Assembly: GCA_027295475.1 (NCBI GenBank)
Contig: JAPUKV010000210.1
Coordinates: forward strand, 1-7,284
Length of the DNA stretch: 7,284 nt
Source of the DNA: Pseudomonadota bacterium
Lineage (GTDB): Bacteria; Pseudomonadota; Gammaproteobacteria; Woeseiales; Woeseiaceae
Reading direction: 5' to 3'
Shown here: piece after piece, positions 1 to 7,133 of the stretch
Layout: every line of letters starts with the position of its first letter
Position numbering within the stretch: position 1 is the first letter of the stretch
Translations under genes and position numbers: made by a program
The notes under the pieces: model-generated
The model's input: the letters and a program-made list of their open reading frames with translations, nothing else
Databases searched by the model: none
What the model was told of the DNA's origin: nothing

Positions 1-1
1 A

Positions 2-1444
2 GACTTTGCGGCCGATCTAAAATCCGGTCAGCACATCGCGCTTCGGGATCTGGAAGGCATGCTCATCGCCACACTCCAGGTCGGCGATATCTGGACGCCT
101 GACAAAAAGGCCGAGGCGAAAAGTGTTTTCGGCACGACAGACGAAACGCATCCCGCCGTTAACTACTTGAACAACATAGGGCACTCTATTTATATCGGCG
201 GCAGGCTGCTGGGCGTCGAAGCGCCGACTCACTACGACTTCAAGCACCTCCGCGACGGACCTACTGAGCTCCGCGAGCGCTTTCACAAGCTTGGCTGGCG
301 CAAAGTTGTCGCGTTCCAGACTCGCAATCCGATGCACCGGGCGCATCAGGAGCTGACGCTGAGAGCGGCCCGGGATGCCGAAGCAAACCTGTTGATTCAT
401 CCGGTCGTCGGCATGACCAAGCCCGGCGATATCGATCATTTCACGCGCGTTCGTTGCTACGAGCACATTGTCAAGCGTTATCCCGAGCAGACCAGCATGT
501 TGAGTCTGTTGCCGCTTGCGATGCGCATGGGCGGTCCCAGGGAAGCGCTGTGGCACGCGATCATTCGCAAGAATTACGGCTGTACGCATTTGATTGTCGG
601 CCGCGATCATGCCGGCCCCGGCAAGGACAGCAAAGGCAAGGATTTTTATGGCCCTTACGATGCACAGGAACTTCTGAAGAAGTACGAGGAAGAACTCGAC
701 ATTACGATGATGCCGTTTCGCATGATGGTCTATGCGGAAAACCGTGCCCAGTACGTGCCGATCGACGAAACGACCGACGACGATCATGTCCTGAATATAT
801 CGGGAACGGAATTACGCCGGCGCTTGCAAGAAGGCCTTGATATCCCGGACTGGTTTTCGTTCGCCGATGTTGTCGAAGAACTCAGAAAAACGCATCCGCC
901 GCGTCACCTGCAAGGCTTCACCGTATTTTTCACTGGGCTGTCCGGATCAGGCAAATCGACGATTGCCAATGCGTTGATGACCAAGCTGATGGAAATCGGC
1001 GGACGGCCTATCAGCTTGCTCGACGGTGATATTGTCAGGAAGAATCTATCGAGCGAGCTCGGGTTTTCGAAAGAACACCGCGACCTCAATATTCTTCGCA
1101 TCGGTTACGTTGCGAGCGAGATAACGAAAAACGGTGGTATTGCGATCTGTGCGCCGATCGCGCCGTATGCGCACACGCGCAGAATGGTTCGTGAAGCGAT
1201 CAGCCCGTATGGGGGGTATGTTGAAATACACGTGGCGACTCCGCTGGAAGTCTGCGAGGATCGCGATCGAAAGGGTCTTTATGCAAAAGCTCGTGCCGGC
1301 ATCATCCGGGAGTTCACCGGCATCAGCGATCCTTACGAAGTGCCCGAAGCGGCGGAAATGGTGATCGATACGACCGCGATATCACCGGATCTCGCGGCAC
1401 ACCGGGTGCTGGTGAAGCTGGAAAGCATGGGTTTCATTCGCTGA
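2..1444 (+). CDS. sat-cysC: Bifunctional sulfate adenylyltransferase / adenylylsulfate kinase, 5'-truncated by window edge
   Basis: This enzyme would convert sulfate and ATP to APS and then phosphorylate APS to PAPS in the cytoplasm, the entry to assimilatory sulfate reduction or sulfation. The reading frame is open from base 2 without a start, and upstream residues such as ALRDLEG are family-like, so the ATG at 59 is internal and roughly 100 N-terminal residues are missing; 480 codons remain. The ATP sulfurylase domain shows [11 protein letters not shown] (nt 317-349) and GRDHAGPG (nt 599-622). A C-terminal APS kinase domain follows, with the P-loop GLSGSGKS (from nt 935), DGDIVR (nt 1022-1039) and FTGISDPYE (nt 1313-1339). 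The intact P-loop argues for a catalytically active kinase, unlike the degenerate domain of fungal ATP sulfurylase. The domain order is sulfurylase then kinase, the reverse of animal PAPS synthases. It ends 74 bases before miaB and is probably a separate transcription unit. Confidence 0.95.
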   Translation, partial: DFAADLKSGQHIALRDLEGMLIATLQVGDIWTPDKKAEAKSVFGTTDETHPAVNYLNNIGHSIYIGGRLLGVEAPTHYDFKHLRDGPTELRERFHKLGWRKVVAFQTRNPMHRAHQELTLRAARDAEANLLIHPVVGMTKPGDIDHFTRVRCYEHIVKRYPEQTSMLSLLPLAMRMGGPREALWHAIIRKNYGCTHLIVGRDHAGPGKDSKGKDFYGPYDAQELLKKYEEELDITMMPFRMMVYAENRAQYVPIDETTDDDHVLNISGTELRRRLQEGLDIPDWFSFADVVEELRKTHPPRHLQGFTVFFTGLSGSGKSTIANALMTKLMEIGGRPISLLDGDIVRKNLSSELGFSKEHRDLNILRIGYVASEITKNGGIAICAPIAPYAHTRRMVREAISPYGGYVEIHVATPLEVCEDRDRKGLYAKARAGIIREFTGISDPYEVPEAAEMVIDTTAISPDLAAHRVLVKLESMGFIR

Positions 1445-1518
1445 ATCAAGCGACGGTCTTGGTTCCCCGAAATTACTGGAAACACTTCTTTCTATTTAGT
1501 AACTTATTAATCAGACGC

Positions 1519-2859
1519 ATGACTGACAAGCTCTACATCAAGACCTTCGGCTGCCAGATGAACGAGTACGACTCGGAGAAGATGGCGGACGTGCTGCGCG
1601 AGTCGCACGGGTATGTGCTGACCGGGAAGCCCGAGGATGCGGATCTGCTGCTCGTCAATACTTGTTCCATTCGCGAGAAGGCGCAGGAGAAAGTGTTTTC
1701 GGAATTGGGCAGGTGGCGTATTTGGAAAGAGGAGCGCCCCAATTTGCTGATCGGTGTCGGTGGATGCGTCGCCAGCCAGGAAGGTGACGGCATCAGCAAG
1801 CGGGCACCGTTCGTCGACATCGTCTTCGGCCCGCAGACCTTGCACCGCCTCCCTGAGATGATTGATGAGGTGCGTGACAAAGGTTTGCCTGTTGTCGATA
1901 TCTCTTTTCCCGAGATCGAGAAATTCGACAAGTTGCCGGAGCCGCGCGCAGAGGGACCAACGGCCTTCGTTTCCGCGATGGAAGGCTGCAGCAAATACTG
2001 CACATTCTGTGTTGTACCTTACACACGTGGCGAGGAGATCAGTCGTCCGCTCGATGATGTCATAACGGAAATTGTCAGTCTCGCTAAGCAGGGAGTTCGC
2101 GAGGTCAATTTGCTCGGCCAGAATGTCAATGCCTATCGTGGGCCGATGCATGACGGACAAATTGCCGATCTTGCTACGCTTATTTATTACGTCGCTGCTA
2201 TCGATGGCATCGACAGAATCCGGTTCACGACCTCTCATCCGGTCGAGTTCACCGACAGCCTGATTCAGGCCTATGCGGAAGTGCCGAAGCTTGTCAGTTT
2301 CCTTCACCTGCCTGTGCAGAACGGCTCCGATCGTATACTTGCGCGCATGAAGCGCGGCCATACAGTCATCGAGTACAAGCAAAAAATTCGCAAGCTGCGT
2401 GAAGCCAGGCCGGACATCTCCATATCGTCAGACTTCATCGTCGGTTTTCCGGGTGAGACCGATGCAGATTTCGAGGCTACGATGAAGCTGATCAGCGACA
2501 TAGGTTTCGATCAGTCCTTCAGCTTTATTTACAGCGCGCGTCCCGGTACGCCCGCGGCGAGTTTTGCTGACGACACGCCGATGGAGGTCAAGAAGGAGCG
2601 ATTGCAGATCCTGCAGGCCCGCATTAACCAGCAGGCGATGGCGATCAGCAAGGCGATGGTCGGTACGACACAGTCGGTGCTGGTCGAGCGGCCAGCAAAG
2701 AAAAACCCAGCCCAGTATGCCGGCCGGACGCAGTGCAACCGCTGGGTGAATTTCGACAGCGATGCCTCCTGCCTGGGGCAGTTCGTAGACGTTGTGATCA
2801 CTGAGGCTTTACCGAATTCCTTGCGTGGGCGCCTCGTAAATGCTCAGGCGGTCGCGTAA
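1519..2859 (+). CDS. miaB: tRNA-2-methylthio-N6-dimethylallyladenosine synthase MiaB
   Basis: This radical-SAM methylthiotransferase converts i6A37 to ms2i6A37 in tRNAs reading UNN codons. The protein is 446 aa (Escherichia coli 474). The N-terminal UPF0004 domain carries three cluster-binding cysteines at C12, C49 and C83. The radical-SAM motif CxxxCxxC is C157, C161 and C164. Other family motifs are LLGQNVNAY (198-206), HLPVQNGSD (263-271) and [10 protein letters not shown] (306-315). A TRAM RNA-binding domain covers about 381-441. I chose the ATG at 1519 because the protein then begins [15 protein letters not shown], as homologues do. An in-frame TTG at 1459 would add 20 unconserved residues. 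There is no clear Shine-Dalgarno before 1519. It precedes ybeZ by 121 bases, so cotranscription is possible but not shown. Confidence 0.97.
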   Translation: MTDKLYIKTFGCQMNEYDSEKMADVLRESHGYVLTGKPEDADLLLVNTCSIREKAQEKVFSELGRWRIWKEERPNLLIGVGGCVASQEGDGISKRAPFVDIVFGPQTLHRLPEMIDEVRDKGLPVVDISFPEIEKFDKLPEPRAEGPTAFVSAMEGCSKYCTFCVVPYTRGEEISRPLDDVITEIVSLAKQGVREVNLLGQNVNAYRGPMHDGQIADLATLIYYVAAIDGIDRIRFTTSHPVEFTDSLIQAYAEVPKLVSFLHLPVQNGSDRILARMKRGHTVIEYKQKIRKLREARPDISISSDFIVGFPGETDADFEATMKLISDIGFDQSFSFIYSARPGTPAASFADDTPMEVKKERLQILQARINQQAMAISKAMVGTTQSVLVERPAKKNPAQYAGRTQCNRWVNFDSDASCLGQFVDVVITEALPNSLRGRLVNAQAVA

Positions 2860-2959
2860 TCCCTTTATTTGTGCACTCCGGTATTCCATGTGACCGGCCT
2901 TCGCGGTAGGCTTGGAAACGTTGAACTAATGTGCCTGGACAAGCACTAAACACCGTAGC

Positions 2960-2966
2960 AAGAGGT
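2960..2966 (+). promoter_or_regulatory. Probable ribosome binding site of ybeZ (distant)
   Basis: AAGAGGT resembles a Shine-Dalgarno and is the only purine-rich stretch before the TTG start at 2981. The gap of 14 bases is longer than the usual 5-9. No alternative in-frame start codon lies between it and the TTG. Confidence 0.4.
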
Positions 2967-2980
2967 CAAATACCCAAACA

Positions 2981-3985
2981 TTGAACACCGTACAAGTATC
3001 TCAGGACATCGTCCTGGAACCCGTTGATAACAACCGCCTGGCCAATCTTTGCGGTCAGTTTGATGAGCACTTGCGGCAGATAGAACGCCGCCTCAACGTC
3101 GATATATCCAGCCGAGGAAATCGCTTCAGGGTCTCCGGTAATCCGGGTGCCACCCAGATCGGCAGGGACGTAATTCTCTCGCTTTTCCAGCTTACCAGCA
3201 GTGAACGGCTGGACCGGGAGCGCGTGCATATGTGCTTGCAGGAGTCTGTCATGAAAGATGGTGAGCTTGCCGACGCGCAACCGGAGCCGGATTCAACTGA
3301 CGAAGAAAGTGATCGCTTCGAAATCCAGACACAACGCAAACTCGTGCGCGCAAGAGGTGCGAATCAACGCGCATACCTTGCGAACATTCGCGCCAACGAT
3401 CTCGCCTTCGGTATCGGGCCCGCCGGTACGGGTAAGACCTATTTGGCCGTAGCGAGCGCCATCGATGCGCTCGAGACGGGACAGGTCAGGCGCATCGTCC
3501 TGGTGCGCCCGGCGGTCGAGGCGGGCGAGCGACTCGGCTTTTTGCCGGGCGACATGTCGCAAAAAGTCGATCCATATTTGCGGCCCATGTACGACGCGCT
3601 ATACGACATGGTGGGTACGGAACAGGTCGCGCGACTGATCGAGCGAAACGTCATCGAAATTGCTCCGCTGGCGTTTATGCGTGGGCGCTCACTTAACGAG
3701 GCCTTCGTCATCCTCGATGAAGCGCAAAACACCAGTGTCGCTCAGATGAAGATGTTTCTGACGCGCATCGGATTCGGGTCACATGCGGTGGTTACGGGTG
3801 ACATTACGCAGATCGATTTGCCGCCGGGACAACGGTCCGGCCTGAAGCACGCCGTGGAAATCCTTGGTGATGTCGACGGCGTCCTGTTTACGTTCTTTAC
3901 GCCGAACGATGTGGTCAGGCACGAACTGGTGCAGCGCATCGTCGAAGCATACGAGTCTGACGACAACGGCGGATCCCAAGAGTAG
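2981..3985 (+). CDS. ybeZ: PhoH-like NTPase YbeZ
   Basis: This is a cytoplasmic P-loop NTPase of the PhoH family, known in other bacteria as a partner of the endoribonuclease YbeY in rRNA and ribosome metabolism; its exact activity is unsettled. The 334-aa product has an N-terminal KH-like region (about 15-90), an acidic linker (about 93-112), Walker A GPAGTGKT (146-153) and Walker B VILDEAQN (243-250). The C-terminal ATPase motifs include VVTGDITQIDLP (270-281). The start is a TTG: the frame is open upstream only to a stop at 2927, with no ATG or GTG in between, and homologues begin near this residue. A purine-rich AAGAGGT lies about 14 bases upstream, which is further than usual. It is followed by ybeY after 18 bases, the usual operon arrangement. 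Confidence 0.94.
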   Translation: MNTVQVSQDIVLEPVDNNRLANLCGQFDEHLRQIERRLNVDISSRGNRFRVSGNPGATQIGRDVILSLFQLTSSERLDRERVHMCLQESVMKDGELADAQPEPDSTDEESDRFEIQTQRKLVRARGANQRAYLANIRANDLAFGIGPAGTGKTYLAVASAIDALETGQVRRIVLVRPAVEAGERLGFLPGDMSQKVDPYLRPMYDALYDMVGTEQVARLIERNVIEIAPLAFMRGRSLNEAFVILDEAQNTSVAQMKMFLTRIGFGSHAVVTGDITQIDLPPGQRSGLKHAVEILGDVDGVLFTFFTPNDVVRHELVQRIVEAYESDDNGGSQE

Positions 3986-4003
3986 CGGCAGCCTGGAACC
4001 GTC

Positions 4004-4501
4004 TTGCGTGAATCCAGAAGCGTATCCGTCGAACTCCAGGTGGCGTGTCAGGTCGACAGTATTCCGCTGAAGGCGGAAGTTCAGTCGTGGCTGGAGCAGG
4101 CTTTTCAGGCGGGCAGCCAGGACACTTCGAGACAATGTGAGGTCGCCGTCAGGATTGTTGACGAGGAGGAGAGTCGCAAGCTGAACAAGCAGTTTCGACA
4201 GCAGGACAAGGCGACGAACGTGCTGGCTTTCCCGGCAGGAAGTCCGGATAGCATCACTGGGCTGCCTGAGGATGAAATCCAGGCGCTCGGTGATCTTGTT
4301 ATCTGTGGCCCGTTGGTGGAGCAGGAAGCCGAAGAGCAGGGCAAGACACCTGCCAGCCACTGGGGTCACCTGTTAGTGCACGGCATGCTGCATTTGCTGG
4401 GCTACGACCACCAGACTTCCAGTCAGGCGGCCGAGATGGAGGCGCTGGAGAAACGATTACTGGCAGATCGGGGGGTTGAGGACCCCTATCGGGTACGCTG
4501 A
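4004..4501 (+). CDS. ybeY: Endoribonuclease YbeY (rRNA maturation factor)
   Basis: This is a metal-dependent single-strand endoribonuclease involved in 16S rRNA 3' maturation and 70S ribosome quality control; it acts in the cytoplasm and is linked to YbeZ. The 165-aa product carries the UPF0054 signature HGMLHLLGYDH, with the three zinc-ligand histidines at H126, H130 and H136. The conserved arginine is R65 in the block FRQQDKATNVLAFP. Length is close to the E. coli protein (155 aa). The TTG at 4004 is the most upstream in-frame start. The next one, GTG 4040, would remove the conserved first beta-strand (VELQ), so TTG is preferred. A weak GGA at 3995-3997 precedes it by six bases. It lies 18 bases after ybeZ and 47 before corC. 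Confidence 0.95.
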   Translation: MRESRSVSVELQVACQVDSIPLKAEVQSWLEQAFQAGSQDTSRQCEVAVRIVDEEESRKLNKQFRQQDKATNVLAFPAGSPDSITGLPEDEIQALGDLVICGPLVEQEAEEQGKTPASHWGHLLVHGMLHLLGYDHQTSSQAAEMEALEKRLLADRGVEDPYRVR

Positions 4502-4509
4502 TCCCGAAC

Positions 4510-4518
4510 TGTTACAAT
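4510..4518 (+). promoter_or_regulatory. Candidate extended -10 promoter for corC-lnt
   Basis: TGTTACAAT matches the extended -10 pattern TGnTATAAT, with five of six bases of the hexamer correct (TACAAT, 4513-4518). It sits in the ybeY-corC gap just upstream of the corC ribosome binding site, so transcription would start near 4525 with a short leader. No good -35 hexamer is seen at 16-18 bases, which extended -10 promoters can tolerate. This is a sequence match only. Confidence 0.35.
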
Positions 4519-4526
4519 GTTGAGCT

Positions 4527-4532
4527 AAGGAG
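4527..4532 (+). promoter_or_regulatory. Ribosome binding site of corC
   Basis: AAGGAG is the strongest Shine-Dalgarno in the window, but it lies 16 bases before the ATG at 4549. No ATG, GTG or TTG in the corC frame is closer. Confidence 0.55.
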
Positions 4533-4548
4533 AAATATAAGCACTTCG

Positions 4549-5418
4549 ATGAACGACAAACCGCCAAGTACCAGCGGCACAAGAGCAACCGGCGTATTCA
4601 AGCGCGTAATTCGCGCAATCAAAAGTCAGCCTTGGAGCCGCGAAGAAATTCACGATTTACTACAACAGGCTGAAAATGTCTTCGACCCGGATGAGCAGGA
4701 GATGCTCAGCGGCGTTATCGAGGTGGCCGAAACCCAGGTCCGCGAGGTAATGGTCCCACGGTCCCAGATGGTCGTTATCGAGCGTGACCACAGCCTGGAT
4801 CAGATGCTCGAGTTGATTATTCAATCGGGACACTCACGCTTTCCGGTAATCGGTGAGGACAGAGACGATGTGCTGGGTGTATTGCTTGCCAAAGACCTGC
4901 TGCGTTTTTTCGGTAGTACCTCAGCGGATGGACCACAAATAGAGAAGCTCATACGGCCGGTGTCGGTCATACCGGAGTCAAAGCGTCTTAACGCGCTACT
5001 CAAGGAATTTCGTGACAGCCACAGTCACATGGCCATCGTTGTCGACGAATACGGCGGGGTCTCCGGTCTCCTGACCATCGAGGATGTGCTGGAGGAAATC
5101 GTCGGCGAAATCGACGATGAACACGACCATGAAGAAGCGCAGTTCATCCGGAAGGACGCGGAAAAGGACGGGCAGCCCTGCTACATGGTACGTGCCCTGA
5201 CACGGATCGAAGCCTTTAACGACTATTTCCATTGCGAACTGACCGACGACGATTACGATACGATCGGCGGCCTTGTCATGCATAAGCTGGGACGCCTGCC
5301 TCGCCGCGGCGAGCGCTTGCGCTTCGACGGTTTTCATTTTCAGGTAACAAAATCCGATCGCCGACGCATCGATACTTTGCAGGTGCAACGTGACAGAAGG
5401 GATGCCGCTACCGGGTGA
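4549..5418 (+). CDS. corC: CBS-domain protein CorC/YbeX (magnesium and cobalt efflux family)
   Basis: This belongs to the soluble CorC/HlyC group: no transmembrane DUF21 domain is present, unlike the longer CNNM-type transporters. The family is annotated for Mg2+/Co2+ efflux, and E. coli YbeX has also been tied to ribosome metabolism, which fits its place beside ybeZ and ybeY. The 289 aa (E. coli 292) contain a first CBS domain at about 68-124 ([11 protein letters not shown], then [18 protein letters not shown]). A second CBS domain lies at about 134-187 ([28 protein letters not shown]). A C-terminal CorC_HlyC transporter-associated domain spans about 200-280, with the typical YDTIGGLV. The ATG at 4549 gives the usual N-terminus. 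It overlaps lnt by four bases, implying translational coupling. Confidence 0.95.
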   Translation: MNDKPPSTSGTRATGVFKRVIRAIKSQPWSREEIHDLLQQAENVFDPDEQEMLSGVIEVAETQVREVMVPRSQMVVIERDHSLDQMLELIIQSGHSRFPVIGEDRDDVLGVLLAKDLLRFFGSTSADGPQIEKLIRPVSVIPESKRLNALLKEFRDSHSHMAIVVDEYGGVSGLLTIEDVLEEIVGEIDDEHDHEEAQFIRKDAEKDGQPCYMVRALTRIEAFNDYFHCELTDDDYDTIGGLVMHKLGRLPRRGERLRFDGFHFQVTKSDRRRIDTLQVQRDRRDAATG

Positions 5419-6953
5419 TCGCGGTGCGTGATATTCACAAGCTTGATCAGGTCCAGCAGTTTTTCGATAGTAGGCCACGCGTAAGTCAACTTTTCTTTTT
5501 CGTGTTCGGCATGCTGCTGACGCTGACCTTCGCACCGTTCGGCCTGTACTTCCTGATGCCGGTGTTTTTGTTACCGGTCATGTTTACCTGTCTCAAATCA
5601 GCGCCCCGCACTGCGGCAAAACAACTTTTCTGGTACGGCGCGGGATTGTTTCTTAGCGGGACATACTGGCTTTACATTTCGATTCACGTTTTTGGACAGG
5701 CGCCTCTCTGGGTCGCGATTGTCATCATGGTTGGCCTCGTCCTTATCATGGCGGCGTACTGCTCGGCAGTTGGCTGGATGATTTCGCACCTCGTTAAAGG
5801 CGACGTGTGGCGATTGCTGATCATTGCACCGTCCGCATGGGTCGGCATTGAGTGGCTTCGCGGCTGGTTCCTGAGTGGATTTCCCTGGCTTGCCGTCGGC
5901 TACAGCCAAATCGATTCGCCTTTAGCCGGCTGGGTACCGCTTATCGGGGTATACGGCACGTCGGTACTCACCGTTCTGAGTTCGGCCGCGATACTTGTTG
6001 CGATAATTATGGGCGGCCGTCAGCGATGGCTGGCGACGGGCATCGCCATTTCACCTTGGATCATCGGCGCTGCACTTCAGCCTGTTCAGTGGACCACAGC
6101 AACGGACCAGTCACTTCGTACCACGATTGTGCAAGGTGGAGTTCCGCAGGATCGAAAATGGTTACGCGAACAGTTTCAGCCAACGCTTGATCTGTACCGG
6201 AACACAACACTGAAGCACCGCGAAAGCGATCTGGTCGTCTGGCCCGAAGTTGCCATTCCAGCGCGGCTCGAGCTTGTCGAAAATTATATCGGCGTACTGC
6301 AGTCCGACCTTCAGGTACAGCCGAAGACGCTTCTTTTCGGCATCCTCGAACGGAACCTTGCATCACAGAAAGTCTATAACAGCGTTGTCATGCTTGACGG
6401 CCACGATCGGCAGATCTACCGAAAACGTCACCTCGTGCCGTTCGGCGAGTTCTTTCCAGTACCGGATTTCGTGCGGCGATGGATGCGTTTAATGAGTTTG
6501 CCGAGCAGCGATCTGAGCGCTGGCGACGACGAGCAACCCCTACTCGAATCTCTAAGTGGTAATAAACTCGCCGTCGCAATCTGCTACGAAGACGCTTACG
6601 GTGCCGAGCAGCTCTATGCTCTTCCCGAGGCAACCGTTTTGATCAACGTCAGCAACGATGCCTGGTTCGGCGATTCCATTGCGCCGCACCAGCATCTCGA
6701 GATCGCACGCATGCGTGCACTCGAAGCGGGCCGCTACGTTGTCAGGGCGACCAATACCGGGCTCAGCGCATTCATCGGGCCCAAAGGGGAATTGCTCGAT
6801 ATAGCACCGCAGTTCGAGAGTGCGACGATGACAATAGATGTCATCCCGTACACGGGCTCAACGCCGTATGTGCGAACCGGAAACTGGCCGGTCATATCCT
6901 TACTTTTCGTCATCCTTGTCTGGTTTGCCTGGCGCACCCGACAACAACGTTGA
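5415..6953 (+). CDS. lnt: Apolipoprotein N-acyltransferase Lnt
   Basis: This inner-membrane enzyme transfers a third acyl chain from phospholipid to the N-terminal cysteine of lipoproteins, so they can be sorted to the outer membrane. It is 512 aa, the same length as E. coli Lnt. About seven hydrophobic segments lie before residue 225 and one at the C-terminus (about 490-507). Between them is the periplasmic nitrilase domain, whose catalytic triad reads E278 (VVWPEVAIP), K337 (YRKRHLVPFGEF) and C390 (AVAICYEDAYG). The start is GTG 5415, whose GTGA overlaps the corC stop, with a purine-rich AAGGGA at 5397-5402. Another GTG at 5424 is possible but would lose the coupling. It is probably cotranscribed with corC. 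Confidence 0.96.
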   Translation: MIAVRDIHKLDQVQQFFDSRPRVSQLFFFVFGMLLTLTFAPFGLYFLMPVFLLPVMFTCLKSAPRTAAKQLFWYGAGLFLSGTYWLYISIHVFGQAPLWVAIVIMVGLVLIMAAYCSAVGWMISHLVKGDVWRLLIIAPSAWVGIEWLRGWFLSGFPWLAVGYSQIDSPLAGWVPLIGVYGTSVLTVLSSAAILVAIIMGGRQRWLATGIAISPWIIGAALQPVQWTTATDQSLRTTIVQGGVPQDRKWLREQFQPTLDLYRNTTLKHRESDLVVWPEVAIPARLELVENYIGVLQSDLQVQPKTLLFGILERNLASQKVYNSVVMLDGHDRQIYRKRHLVPFGEFFPVPDFVRRWMRLMSLPSSDLSAGDDEQPLLESLSGNKLAVAICYEDAYGAEQLYALPEATVLINVSNDAWFGDSIAPHQHLEIARMRALEAGRYVVRATNTGLSAFIGPKGELLDIAPQFESATMTIDVIPYTGSTPYVRTGNWPVISLLFVILVWFAWRTRQQR

Positions 6954-6970
6954 TGTTTACTTTTTCGAGA

Positions 6971-7053
6971 GTCGCAGCTGCCAGGCCGGTGTGTCCCACC
7001 GAGCGAGTTCTACTGTCCGAGCGAATGGGATATCCTGGCCTGGCAGCTGCGAC
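6971..7053 (+). repeat. 83-base imperfect inverted repeat with 28-base arms
   Basis: The arms are 6971-6998 and 7026-7053, with a 27-base loop. The outer 17 positions are perfectly complementary (left arm GTCGCAGCTGCCAGGCC). The inner 11 add seven Watson-Crick pairs, three G-U pairs and one mismatch (6990/7034). It starts 18 bases after the lnt stop. No run of T follows the right arm, so it is not a classical intrinsic terminator, though it could protect the 3' end of the lnt mRNA. A REP-like or miniature mobile repeat is another possibility: the arm begins with GTCG, a tetranucleotide seen at the foot of some REP elements. No target-site duplication is visible at the flanks. Confidence 0.85.
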
Positions 7054-7066
7054 GTGATCACAGGCA

Positions 7067-7083
7067 TTGAGTTAATCACTCAG
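7067..7083 (+). repeat. Small inverted repeat in the leuS leader
   Basis: TGAGT (7068-7072) and ACTCA (7078-7082) are perfect complements around a five-base loop, with an extra T-G pair outside. It is short and could be a weak hairpin, an operator half-site pair or chance. Confidence 0.3.
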
Positions 7084-7087
7084 CCGG

Positions 7088-7122
7088 ATGACGGGCGATT
7101 GGCCCGCTTATGACGGGCGATT
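7088..7122 (+). repeat. 13-base direct repeat, period 22, before leuS
   Basis: ATGACGGGCGATT occurs exactly at 7088-7100 and again at 7110-7122. The spacer holds GCCCG (7102-7106), which can pair with CGGGC of the first copy (7092-7096, five-base loop) or of the second copy (7114-7118, seven-base loop). The two pairings exclude each other. It sits about 70-100 bases before the leuS start. Confidence 0.8.
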
Positions 7123-7133
7123 TCCGATCGTCC
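7115..7133 (+). repeat. Seven-pair hairpin in the leuS leader
   Basis: GGGCGAT (7115-7121) pairs with ATCGTCC (7127-7133) around TTCCG, with one G-U pair. The bases after it (TTGAGTTATCCTT) are only moderately T-rich, so a terminator function is doubtful. It uses part of the second copy of the 13-base repeat, so it competes with pairing to 7102-7106. Confidence 0.45.

Noticed and set aside
17..787. 256-codon open frame on the - strand opposite the sulfurylase domain
   Set aside because: It is fully antisense to a clearly conserved gene and its translation resembles no family I know; it is a product of codon bias in the + strand gene.
1461..1500. Possible terminator after the sulfurylase-kinase gene
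   Set aside because: TTCC and GGAA can pair, but the stem is only four bases with an 11-base loop, and the following tract is only partly T-rich.
1507..2382. 291-codon open frame on the - strand opposite miaB
   Set aside because: It is antisense to conserved MiaB sequence including the radical-SAM motif, with no recognisable domain or ribosome site; treated as a shadow.
2890..2916. Hairpin in the miaB-ybeZ gap
   Set aside because: GCCT/AGGC (or ACCG/CGGT) gives only four pairs with no T-run, within the range expected by chance.
2911..2950. Heat-shock or sigma70 promoter before ybeZ
   Set aside because: The TTGGAA and TTGAAC elements look like -35 boxes, but no acceptable -10 of either class is at the right distance.
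6971..7053. Reading the long palindrome as an intrinsic terminator of lnt
   Set aside because: The stem is much longer than usual, the loop is 27 bases, and the sequence after the right arm (GTGATCACAGG) has no T-run.
6838..7113. 91-codon + strand frame running from inside lnt into the intergenic gap
   Set aside because: Its first part overlaps conserved lnt sequence out of frame and the product is low in recognisable features. Only its last 19 codons are discussed, as a speculative leader peptide.
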